This document shows, one piece after another, positions 25,648-33,883 of a DNA stretch of 64,000 nt (its first letter is position 1; the number at the start of each line of letters is the position of its first letter). The translations under genes were made by a program, and so were the position numbers. Under the pieces are notes generated by a model. The model had not been told where the DNA came from. It saw only the letters and a program-made list of their open reading frames with translations, and did not search any database. The DNA is from Myxococcales bacterium (GTDB lineage Bacteria > Myxococcota_A > Polyangia > Polyangiales > Polyangiaceae), in the NCBI GenBank assembly GCA_025355005.1, contig JANXLV010000288.1, forward strand, positions 1 through 64,000, read 5' to 3'.

Positions 25648-28257
25648 TCAGGGCCCGCAGCGAAGCGCCTTCATCCGGGCCACCGCCGTCTCGGCGCTGG
25701 TGGAGCGCGGCTTCGCACCACGCCATCGCTTCTGCACGCGCCGATACACCTCGCAGGCCAGCGCGACGCTCCCGCGACGCTCGTGCGTCAGCCCTAGCTC
25801 GAGGAGGGCGCGCGTGTGCACGAAGGGATGGCGGAAGGCACCGCAGCTCGCGGCTGCGCGCGTGAGCCGTGCCAGCGCAAGGTCCAGCGACCCTGCCAGC
25901 AGATACGCGTGCCCGATCTCGGCGTCCGGAATACCTGCATAGTACACGAACGAAGAGAGCGACCCGAACGAGGGCAGGAGGGCGAGCGCGGCCTTTGCCT
26001 CATCCTCCGTCTCGGCCGTCGCGGCATACGCATACGTCCAGATGTGTCCGGCGTACGCAAGCGAGCGGCGCTGCGCTTCGACCCACGTCGCACGTCGCGC
26101 ATCCAGATCCGCCATCGCGAAGCTGGGCCGTCCAACCGAGCGCCGCACGAGCATGAGGGAGCCGTCGACGCCCGCGTCCATTCCTGCGGACTTGGTCCAG
26201 GTCTCGCTGCGGCTGGTGAAGGCCCATGCTCGTGCCTTCGCGAGCTCGTCGTCGCCGACCTCCTGTGCGATGCCGACGAGCATCGTGGCCGCGACGAGGT
26301 GATCGCGAAACGCCGTGTGCGGGTCCGCCTCTGTCGCGGCCAGGTACGCTTCGCCCGCCGTGCGCGCGTGTTCGAGGTCGCCCTGGGCGATCAGGATGCG
26401 CGTCTGGTCCAGGAGGTGCTGGATCGAGGGCCGGGGCGCCACGGCGAAGGTGGCAGCAGACTGCTCCAGGATCTCACGCACCGCCTCGACCGGCCGGCCA
26501 GCGCCATACATCACCGTCGCGAGAGTTCCCGCCAGGTGCGGATCGCGGTCCACGGCACGACGCGCATCACTGACTGCCGCTTCGCAACGGCCTTCGTTCG
26601 ACTCCAGCCACACCAGGCCAAGAAAGCACTCGGCAGAGCCAGCAGAGACGCTTCCGCATCGTTCGTACGACGCCCGCGCCTCATCCGCGCGACCCACTAG
26701 AGCAAGTACGTCGCCATGGGTTTGCCATGCCTGCCCGTTCGAAGGATCAAGCGCGATCGCGCTGTCGGAAGGCGGAAGTGTGCGTTCGATCATGGCAAGC
26801 CACACCTCGATCTCTGCGTCCTCTGGGAAGCGAACCGCGAGCGCGTGAAGCCGGATCGCGGCCTCTGCGCGGTCCTCGTTGTGACGCTGCAAGATGGGCT
26901 CGAGCGCGTCCATGAGGGCCGCGTCTCTGTCACTGAGCTGAGCGCGCAAGGTCACCGCTTGCGCGAAATGGTCGCGACGGAGTCCATCATCCAGCGTGCC
27001 CTCCGCCGCCATGGCCAGGCGAAGATGGCCAAGCGCCAGGAGCGGATCCTTCGCGACGATGCGCTGGAAGTGGAGCTGCGCCACACCCCAATCGTCGTCG
27101 CGGAGGGCCTGCATCCCCGCCATGTACTCCCCGCGCAGCTCTGGATCGGCGAACGGCCGCGGCGCCAGCATCTGGAATGACGCCGATGCCGACGCGAGCG
27201 GCGATGCGACGGGCGCGGTCTGTCGACGCGTGGCCAGGAACGTTCCGAACGCGCCCGCCAGCACGAGCGCAACGGCAGCACCGAGCGCGGCTCGCGACGT
27301 GCGGCGCGTCGGCACGGTCACACGTGGCGGTGAGGTGCTTGCGAGCAGCGACGGCGCGGTGTTCGCTCCGTCCGTCTGGAGCACGTGCGGGGCCGCGCTG
27401 GCTGTGGTGAGAGCATCCGCGGGCAGTGCGGACAGCGCGGAGAGCACCTCCTCGGCGCTGGCGAAGCGTGCGTCGGGAAGCTTCTCCATGCACCGGAGCA
27501 CGATGCGCTCCAGCGCCGGGTGTACGTCAGAAATGCGCGACGGTCGCTCCGGCTCGTCGCGCGCGGCAGCGATGATCACCTCCACCGCTGTCGACCCCGC
27601 GAACGGACGCCGCCCCGTCAGCATCTCGAAGAGGACGACGCCGAGCGCGAAGACGTCGGTGCGAAGATCAGTGGGGCGACCGGCGGCCTGCTCTGGTGAC
27701 ATGTAGCCGGGCGTACCAAGGACATGTCCATCCGCCGTCACGACGGACTGCGAAGGCTCTCCCACGACGTCGTCATCGATCGCCTTCGCAAGGCCGAAGT
27801 CGAGCACCTTCACGTGCAGGTCGTCGCTCACCATGACGTTGTCTGGCTTCAGATCGCGGTGGATTATCCCGCGCGCATGGGCGTGCGACAGCGCCGCGCA
27901 CAGCTCCTTCGCGATGCGCACCGTGGCCGCCGGGGTCTCCGCCGCGCGGAGCAACCGCTTGCGCAAGCTGTCGCCGGGCACCAGCTCCATGGCAATGAAG
28001 ACCTCTCCCGCGTCCGTCTCGCCGACGTCGTAGACGCTCGCGATGTTTGGATGTGTCATCGAAGCCGCAAGGCGCGCCTCACGCAGGAAGCGGCGACGGC
28101 GCGCGGGATCTTGCACGGACGCGTCCGAGAGCACCTTGAGCGCGATGGTCCGCATCAGCCGCTGGTCCGTGGCCCTGTAGACGATGCCCATGCCGCCTTC
28201 GCCGAGCTTCTCCAGGATGCTGTAGCGGTCGATCTCGAGCGGTGGCACTTCGCCCAT
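25648..28257 (-). CDS. Ser/Thr protein kinase with TPR-like C-terminal half
   Basis: An 869-residue protein. The kinase domain (residues about 12-275) has the Gly loop LGEGGMGIVYRA, the Lys in ALKVL, HRDLKPDN, DFGLAK and the APE-like YMSPEQA. One transmembrane helix near residue 330 (AALGAAVALVLAGAF) separates it from about 500 residues of helical, TPR-like repeats outside the membrane. This is an active-looking PknB-type receptor kinase. It starts 11 bases after the stop of an FHA/AAA+ regulator on the same strand. Kinase phosphorylation of the FHA protein, or FHA recognition of the kinase, is a reasonable inference. Confidence 0.9.
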   Translation of the reverse strand: MGEVPPLEIDRYSILEKLGEGGMGIVYRATDQRLMRTIALKVLSDASVQDPARRRRFLREARLAASMTHPNIASVYDVGETDAGEVFIAMELVPGDSLRKRLLRAAETPAATVRIAKELCAALSHAHARGIIHRDLKPDNVMVSDDLHVKVLDFGLAKAIDDDVVGEPSQSVVTADGHVLGTPGYMSPEQAAGRPTDLRTDVFALGVVLFEMLTGRRPFAGSTAVEVIIAAARDEPERPSRISDVHPALERIVLRCMEKLPDARFASAEEVLSALSALPADALTTASAAPHVLQTDGANTAPSLLASTSPPRVTVPTRRTSRAALGAAVALVLAGAFGTFLATRRQTAPVASPLASASASFQMLAPRPFADPELRGEYMAGMQALRDDDWGVAQLHFQRIVAKDPLLALGHLRLAMAAEGTLDDGLRRDHFAQAVTLRAQLSDRDAALMDALEPILQRHNEDRAEAAIRLHALAVRFPEDAEIEVWLAMIERTLPPSDSAIALDPSNGQAWQTHGDVLALVGRADEARASYERCGSVSAGSAECFLGLVWLESNEGRCEAAVSDARRAVDRDPHLAGTLATVMYGAGRPVEAVREILEQSAATFAVAPRPSIQHLLDQTRILIAQGDLEHARTAGEAYLAATEADPHTAFRDHLVAATMLVGIAQEVGDDELAKARAWAFTSRSETWTKSAGMDAGVDGSLMLVRRSVGRPSFAMADLDARRATWVEAQRRSLAYAGHIWTYAYAATAETEDEAKAALALLPSFGSLSSFVYYAGIPDAEIGHAYLLAGSLDLALARLTRAAASCGAFRHPFVHTRALLELGLTHERRGSVALACEVYRRVQKRWRGAKPRSTSAETAVARMKALRCGP

Positions 28258-28268
28258 CGGCCCCGATA

Positions 28269-29699
28269 TTACTCTTGTTCGTCGCGGTCCGTGCCGCCAT
28301 CGACGCCGTGCTTCTTCATCAGCCGGTAAAGCGCGAAGCGACTCTTCATCCCAAGGGCCTGCGATGCGCGCTGCACGCTACCGGACGCGGCGGCGAGCGC
28401 GGCGCGGATCTCCTTTGCGTCTGGCTCACCCGTCCGGGCGCGTCCGCCTGCGCGCAGCTCCTCCGAGAGAAGCACCGTGTCGCCGGGGCTGTCCGCGATC
28501 GCGCGCCACAGCAGCGCATCCAGCTCGCGAACGTGCGTCTCGTAGTGACGAAGAAGCAGGTTCTCCACGAGCTCGATCGACACACGAGGCTCCCGGCATT
28601 CGTTCGCCTGCGCGATGAAGCGCTCGCCGATGAGCGGACTGTCGCGAGCCGCAAGGAGCAGCAGGTGCCGGATGAGGAGCGGGATGTCTTCGCGGCGCTC
28701 CTCTAGCCCAGGCAACGCGAGCGTGAACGTGAGCCGCGCCGCCAGGTCGTGCTTCAGCGCGCTCTTCTCGCGATTCGTCGCGCCGACCAGCACGAACCGG
28801 GAGCGTCGCGTCGTGGCCTCTCCGAGCCTCTGGTACTCGCCGTCTGCGTCCAGCACCCGCAACAGGTGCGTCTGGTGCTCGGGCGTGAGCTCCGCGAGCT
28901 CGTCCAGGAAAAGCGTACCGCCGTCCGCTTGTCCGATGAGCCCAGGTCGTTCGGGCATGCCCGCGTTCGGGTAGTTCCGTGCGCTGCCGAAGAGCTCGGC
29001 GTCGATCAGGCCGGCGGGCAGCGTGGCCGCGTTGCGCGATACGAATGGTCCGGATGCGCGTGGTGACAGAGCATGCAGCGCGCGCGCAGCGAGCTCCTTG
29101 CCCGTGCCGCTCTCGCCGGTGAGCAGCACGTGCTTGGCGCTGTTCGCGGCAAAGGCGATGCGTTCGCGCAAGGGCCACACGCACGCGGATTCGCCCAGGA
29201 TGCCCATTCCGTCCGGCTCACCGAAGGCGCCGAAGACCGTCTCGCGGAAGTAGACCGTCTTCGCGAGCGACGTGGGCCTCCGCACACAGAGGAGCAGCAG
29301 TTGCCCGCGAAGGGACACCGTGTCGCCCGGAGTGACGGTCGCCTTCTCCACCTGCACGCCGTTCACCTTCAGCGCACAACGCCCGGTGCGCACGATGGAG
29401 AGGTCCTTGCCGTTCGGGGTGATCTCGAGCTGATTGCGGGAGAGCGCAAGCCCGAGCAGCGGCTCCGTGGGCAAGAGGCGGCCAGGGCGCTGGCGGTAGA
29501 AGCGCGCACGTGGCTCTCCGTCTCCGTCGCCGCGCCCGAGCGTGCGCACGCCTCGCGTCGGAAACAGCGCGATTTCACCTATACGAGACGGCTCTCCCTC
29601 GCACCACGCGATGACGAGGCCAGTCGCGTCGTCCGAGGGCTCGGCGCCATCCGTGGTCACGGCGTGCGCTGCCGAGATCGTCTTCGGATCGGGGCTCAA
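28269..29699 (-). CDS. FHA-AAA+ enhancer-binding-type regulator lacking the GAFTGA loop
   Basis: A 476-residue protein. An N-terminal FHA domain (about 45-140) has LGRGDG and LSRNQLEI, the phosphothreonine-binding signature. The AAA+ domain follows with Walker A GESGTGKE and Walker [10 protein letters not shown]. Between them, where sigma-54 activators carry GAFTGA, this protein has ELFGSARNYPNAG, so direct sigma-54 contact is doubtful. The C-terminus ends in a Fis-type helix-turn-helix (SVQRASQALGMKSRFALYRL). It is transcribed just ahead of the Ser/Thr kinase gene. It may act on other promoters or by a modified mechanism. Confidence 0.85.
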   Translation of the reverse strand: MSPDPKTISAAHAVTTDGAEPSDDATGLVIAWCEGEPSRIGEIALFPTRGVRTLGRGDGDGEPRARFYRQRPGRLLPTEPLLGLALSRNQLEITPNGKDLSIVRTGRCALKVNGVQVEKATVTPGDTVSLRGQLLLLCVRRPTSLAKTVYFRETVFGAFGEPDGMGILGESACVWPLRERIAFAANSAKHVLLTGESGTGKELAARALHALSPRASGPFVSRNAATLPAGLIDAELFGSARNYPNAGMPERPGLIGQADGGTLFLDELAELTPEHQTHLLRVLDADGEYQRLGEATTRRSRFVLVGATNREKSALKHDLAARLTFTLALPGLEERREDIPLLIRHLLLLAARDSPLIGERFIAQANECREPRVSIELVENLLLRHYETHVRELDALLWRAIADSPGDTVLLSEELRAGGRARTGEPDAKEIRAALAAASGSVQRASQALGMKSRFALYRLMKKHGVDGGTDRDEQE

Positions 29700-29714
29700 G
29701 CCGCGAGTATACCG

Positions 29715-29829
29715 TCAACGAGCGGGCAAGCCCACGACCTCCGTCGGAATGGCCTTCACATCCGTAGGCCCAATGCCGAGCTGTCCTACTTCGCCGTTGC
29801 CCAGCACATGACCTTGCCGCTTCGAAGGA
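29715..29829 (-). pseudogene. RCC1-repeat fragment with a one-base deletion
   Basis: The translation NGEVGQLGIGPTDVKAIPTE followed by VVGL and a stop is the end of an RCC1-type propeller blade. Upstream the match continues in another frame as GGKVMCWG. One G is missing from the G run at 29800-29802. Only one repeat of a protein that normally has several is left. No start codon or signal peptide remains. Confidence 0.6.
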
Positions 29830-29920
29830 TCATCGATTCCCGGATTCGCCCAGCTCCCCGACGAGGAAGGTGCGGAGCTTGTCTTGCACGGGCTGGAGGA
29901 GGTTCTGGAGCGCGCGCTCT
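29830..29920 (-). pseudogene. Unidentified C-terminal remnant
   Basis: Directly after the amidase stop, a frame reading ALQNLLQPVQDKLRTFLVGE and ending at TGA 29830-29832 has natural helix-like composition but no start. It is probably the last 25-30 residues of a lost gene, lying between the amidase and the RCC1 fragment. Confidence 0.3.
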
Positions 29921-31576
29921 CTAGTGCGGTGGGGTGAGGTCCGCCGTCGGAGCGAACGTCGGTGGCCGACGCATCTTCGACGCTTGCTCGTACGCGTACG
30001 CGAGCCGGATGAGCGTTCCTTCCGACCAGGCCCTGCCGATGAACGAGACGCCGACGGGAAGCCCGAACACGAAGCCTGCGGGAACGGTGATGTGCGGATA
30101 CCCGGCGACGGCCGGCAGGGTCGCAGGGTTTCCCAGGTAGTGATCGCCGTCGATCAGATCGATCGGCCAAGCGGGACTTTCGGTCGTGCCGACGAGCGCG
30201 TCGAGCTTGTCCTTGTCCATCGCCGCGTCGATTCCTTTGGCGCGCGCCGCCGCTTGCATCTTCTGCAGCGCCTTTCGATACGCCTCGTCGGTGAGCGGCC
30301 CCTTCTTCTGCGCCCGCAAGAAAACCTCTTGGCCGAAGTAGGTCATCTCGCGCGGCCCATTCGCTTCGTTGAACGCGATGACGTCCGCGAGCGAGTGGAC
30401 CGGGGAGTCCGCGCCGAGCCCGCCGAGGTAGAGGTTCAGGTCCGTCTTGCGTTCGTAGAGAAGGACATCAGCCTCGGCATCGAGATCAGGCGTCGTCACA
30501 AGGACGGGATCAACGACGAAAGCGCCCTGGGCCTGCATGACGGCGACAGCGGCGTCGACGAGGAGATCGGCTGCTGGAGAAAATCCCATCATCCCTTTGC
30601 GCAAGACACCGATGCGCGCACCTTTGAGCCCGTTCGGATCAAGGTACTTCGAATAGTCGGTCGCAGCTTTTCCGGCGCTGGCCTTCGTCGCGGGATCGCG
30701 GGCGTCCACTCCCGTAAGCACGCCGAGCAGCGTCGCCGCATCCGCGACCGTGCGCGCCATCGGACCGGCCGTGTCCTGCCTGTGGGAGATCGGAATGATT
30801 CCCGCGCGGCTGACCAGGCCGACGGTCGGCTTGATTCCCACCAGCGAGGAGACGCTCGATGGCGATACGACCGAACCGTCGGTCTCGGTACCGACGCCAA
30901 TCGTCGCAAGGCTCGTCGAGATCGCGACACCCGTTCCGGAGCTCGATCCCGACGGACTGCGGTCGAGTGCGTAGGCATTGCGGGTCTGGCCGCCGCGCCC
31001 GCTCCATCCGCTTGATGAATGCGTCGAGCGTGCGTCGGCCCACTCGGTCATGTTGGTCTTCCCCAGGATCACAGCGCCGGCATCGCGAAGGTGCTCCGCG
31101 ACCGCCGAATCGTTCGGATGCCGCACGCCCATCAGCGCGAGGGAGCCAGCTGTTGTCATCATGTGGTCCGCAGTGTCGATGTTGTCCTTGATCAGAACCG
31201 GGATGCCATGGAGCGAGCCACGCGCACCTTTCGTTCTGCGCTCGTCGTCGAGTGCCGTCGCGATCGCGATCGCGTCTGGATTGATCTCGAGCACCGCAAG
31301 AAGCGTCGGGCCGTTCTTGTCGAGATCGTGGATGCGCCGCAGATACGCCTCCACCAGGTCCTTCGAGGTAAAACGGCCCGCCGTCATTCCCGCCTGGAGA
31401 TCGGCGATCGTCGCCTCCTCGACTCCGATCGCCGTCGCGGGGGCGATCTTGGCGGTCGCTGCAGGTTGTTGGGTGGGTTGGGCGGGTTCAGCAGGTTCGG
31501 CGGCCATTCCTTGTGGCCGCGGCTGAGCGCATGCCACGAGCAGAAGAACTCCCGCGAGCCTCGAAGCAGTTTTCAT
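29921..31576 (-). CDS. Amidase-signature lipoprotein
   Basis: A 551-residue protein starting MKTASRLAGVLLLVACAQ with lipobox LVAC. A longer frame from 31666 has no signal at its start. The amidase signature catalytic triad is visible: Lys in IPVLIKDNID, and the cis-Ser/Ser pair in RSPSGSSSGTGVAI. These enzymes hydrolyse amides to acids and ammonia. The substrate could be a peptide, aryl or fatty amide and is unknown. It would act outside the cytoplasm, attached by its lipid. Genes on either side are remnants. Confidence 0.9.
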   Translation of the reverse strand: MKTASRLAGVLLLVACAQPRPQGMAAEPAEPAQPTQQPAATAKIAPATAIGVEEATIADLQAGMTAGRFTSKDLVEAYLRRIHDLDKNGPTLLAVLEINPDAIAIATALDDERRTKGARGSLHGIPVLIKDNIDTADHMMTTAGSLALMGVRHPNDSAVAEHLRDAGAVILGKTNMTEWADARSTHSSSGWSGRGGQTRNAYALDRSPSGSSSGTGVAISTSLATIGVGTETDGSVVSPSSVSSLVGIKPTVGLVSRAGIIPISHRQDTAGPMARTVADAATLLGVLTGVDARDPATKASAGKAATDYSKYLDPNGLKGARIGVLRKGMMGFSPAADLLVDAAVAVMQAQGAFVVDPVLVTTPDLDAEADVLLYERKTDLNLYLGGLGADSPVHSLADVIAFNEANGPREMTYFGQEVFLRAQKKGPLTDEAYRKALQKMQAAARAKGIDAAMDKDKLDALVGTTESPAWPIDLIDGDHYLGNPATLPAVAGYPHITVPAGFVFGLPVGVSFIGRAWSEGTLIRLAYAYEQASKMRRPPTFAPTADLTPPH

Positions 31577-31637
31577 AGATCGTTCCTTCGGATGACGTCG
31601 ATGTCGGCGCCGATTTCCCACGTGCCGGTTCCCGGTT

Positions 31638-31866
31638 TCAAGAGAGGTGAGTGCCTTCGCGCACAAGACGCACTCTTGCGATCTCGAGGCGGTCCTTCGC
31701 TCGGGGTCTTGCCTTGCCTAGCTTCGCTGGCAGAGCGAACGGAAGAGGCGAGGCGTCGCGTTGCATCGCTCGTAGTAGTAGCACTCCGAAGAGGGCGAAG
31801 GTCACTATCGCACTTGCTGGATTTCCTGGAAGGCCAAGGACGCGTCGACCATGCGTGTCGATGCTG
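31638..31866 (-). pseudogene. MoeA (molybdopterin molybdenumtransferase) fragment
   Basis: In the gap between two lipoprotein genes, a minus-strand frame reads RRVLGLPGNPASAIVTFALF, the highly conserved GLPGNPxSAxVTFELF motif of MoeA domain III, and continues with about 50 further residues to a TGA at 31638-31640. The rest of the about 400-residue enzyme is absent at both ends and no start codon is apparent. It is a clear relic of molybdenum cofactor synthesis. The remaining about 130 bases of the gap hold nothing I recognise. Confidence 0.65.
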
Positions 31867-31938
31867 GGCGTCGAGAGATCATGCGATGTCGCGCGGATGA
31901 TGATCGCGCAGGTAGGAAACGGCCAGTGACCGCGAACG

Positions 31939-32811
31939 TCACTCGATCGTGAGGCGCACGTTGTCGATGCTTACTTCGCCGTCGTGCGTGTTGGTTGAAA
32001 CCCCCGTCACGCCGAGCGTTACGCTCACATTGGCGTTGTCCACGGTGATGGCTTTGTTGGTGACGCCGTCGGCGAAGCCCTGAGCGTGGTCGAACGCGAC
32101 CGTCGCATTGGTCGGGGTCACGATGATCGCGCCCTCATGCCAGGAGCCCGCAGGGGACAGGTTGTAGCCACCGTTGATGAAGCTCGGGTGGTAGTAGCCT
32201 AGGTCGTTTGCCTTCCACTCGAGCGTGAAGGTCTCGATGCCGACATGGAGGGTCACGAACACCCAGTGGTCCGGCATCGGAAACAAGTCCACGTCGGTGC
32301 GAAGCGCGAATGCCAGCGTCACCTTCTTTGCGCCGGACTTACTGAATACCGGTGATGTGAAGATCGAGGCCGTGGCGCTGGCCATGGGCGCGAATGCCCG
32401 GCCCGCGCCGGGTGGCGACGCCGAAGCGTCCGTGGCGAGGGTGATGACGCCGCTGGTTGTCTTCCACTGCGCGCCTGCGTCGTCACTCTCGTCGAAGTCG
32501 ACGCAAAAGACGTCGTTGACGGTGCCCACTTCGCAGTACGAGGTGCTGCCATTCCCGTCGTACAGAGAGCTGTTCGCGTCGAACGAGGCATCCTCGCTCA
32601 CCTGGCCGGCATCGTTGCCGGATTGTCCGTCGGGCCCGACGCTGCCGTCCGTCTGGAGTGCGCCGTCGCTGATGGCGCCGTCCGTCTGCGCGCCGTCGTT
32701 CTTGTCGGTGGTGGCGCTTGATTCGTCGAGCGGCAGGAACATCTCGCATGCCGCGACCAGGCACGCGAACGTGACGAGCACCGCGAAGAGCCTCAGCGTG
32801 CGTGCCTTCAT
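31939..32811 (-). CDS. Hypothetical lipoprotein with jelly-roll-like domain
   Basis: A 290-residue lipoprotein (lipobox VAAC), an Asp/Gly/Ser linker of about 70 residues, then a beta-rich domain starting near CEVGTVNDVFCVDFDES, with the alternating pattern of a concanavalin/LamG-like sandwich (WVFVTLHVGIETFTLEWKAN, final DGEVSIDNVRLTIE). Its ATG overlaps the stop of the upstream PEGA-like gene (ATGA). Probably binds a polymer at the cell surface (inference). Confidence 0.7.
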   Translation of the reverse strand: MKARTLRLFAVLVTFACLVAACEMFLPLDESSATTDKNDGAQTDGAISDGALQTDGSVGPDGQSGNDAGQVSEDASFDANSSLYDGNGSTSYCEVGTVNDVFCVDFDESDDAGAQWKTTSGVITLATDASASPPGAGRAFAPMASATASIFTSPVFSKSGAKKVTLAFALRTDVDLFPMPDHWVFVTLHVGIETFTLEWKANDLGYYHPSFINGGYNLSPAGSWHEGAIIVTPTNATVAFDHAQGFADGVTNKAITVDNANVSVTLGVTGVSTNTHDGEVSIDNVRLTIE

Positions 32812-33460
32812 CGAAAGGCTCCAGACAATGCGACGCCCGCGGCGTCACGTGTCATCCACGGCGCGAGGGTCGCGCTGCGTTCGGCGTGCTGCGGCGCCAC
32901 GAACCACAGCGTGGCACCACCAGCAACGAGCACCGCACCCACGATGTCGAGCACCGTGGCGGGCGTCGCGACATCGGAGCGGAATTGACGGGTGTGTGCG
33001 GTGGCGGCGGAGCACGCAGCTGCGTCGGAAGAGGCACACGCTACGTCGCGCTGCTTCTTCAGATCGTCGAAGTGGCTCGAGCTAGTGAGGAAGAACACGC
33101 CACTCGCGGCCAGCGTTGCCACTCCCACGCCCGCGCTTCCGACTGCGACGTATCGCCACGTGGACCAGCCTTGTGAGGGCTCTTTTCCGTCGGTTGGACC
33201 CGCCGCGCCGGAGGTCGGTGCGGGCCCGAGCTCCACGACGACGTGCTCATGGTCGGGGATCGCGCTGCGCGTCCACTTCGTGTGCAACGCGGCCGTGACG
33301 GTCACCTCGTGCAGGCCGCTGGCGGAGAAGAATAGCTCGCGCGTGGTCCCGACAGGGACCTCCACGCCGTCCACGATGACCTTCGCACCTGGCGCCGATG
33401 TGACTGTCCCTGGCACCTCGACCTCGAGGAAGTGTACCCGCGGGAGCAGGCGTCGTTCCC
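32808..33460 (-). pseudogene. PEGA-like membrane protein, N-terminal half missing
   Basis: From about 33460 the frame encodes a PEGA-type domain (TSAPGAKVIVDGVEVPVGTT), a linker, a transmembrane helix (VAVGSAGVGVATLAASGVFF), a Cys-containing loop and a second hydrophobic segment (VLDIVGAVLVAGGATLWF). Such proteins usually start with a signal peptide and an N-terminal repeat domain, which are absent. The frame instead runs into the coding sequence of a truncated Ser/Thr kinase. An ATG at 33485 could allow a short product of 225 residues, overlapping the next gene by four bases. Confidence 0.6.
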
Positions 33461-33469
33461 CCGCGGCCC

Positions 33470-33822
33470 GTCTCGGTAACGACATCGTCCAGGTCGCGCC
33501 CGTCCAGGAACTCCATGACGATGAATGGAGCGCCGTCGCTCTGGCCGACCTCCAGAACGTGACCCACGTGGTCGCTCTTCAGCTGGACGGCTGCCTTGGC
33601 CTCGCGCGCGAACCTCTCGGCGTTGGCGGGATTCAGCGCCACCTCCCGCAACATGAACTTGATCGCGACTCGCCGATCGAAGTCCAGATGACGCGCCGCC
33701 ATCACGACGCCCATGCCGCCTGCGCCGATCATCTTCTCTAGCTTGTAGCGACCGACGATCTCGCCGACCGCAGGATGCGGAGCCGCACGCACGCCTGCAA
33801 TGGTAGCAACTCGCGTGCACAC
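33470..33822 (-). pseudogene. Ser/Thr kinase fragment (N-lobe only)
   Basis: The frame gives a typical kinase start: VGRYKLEKMIGAGGMGVVMA with the Gly loop, VAIKFML with the Lys, then HVGHVLEVGQSD and PFIVMEFLDGRDLDDVV at the hinge. It ends there. The HRD and DFG segments are missing and the sequence passes into the PEGA-like gene in another frame. The protein would be catalytically dead. A deletion near 33465 that joined a kinase gene to a PEGA gene explains it. Confidence 0.75.
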
Positions 33823-33883
33823 AGTAAAAGAAGGGCCGGCCGGGCAAGGATGAGGGATCGCGAGGGCGTGCTAAGATCTGCCT

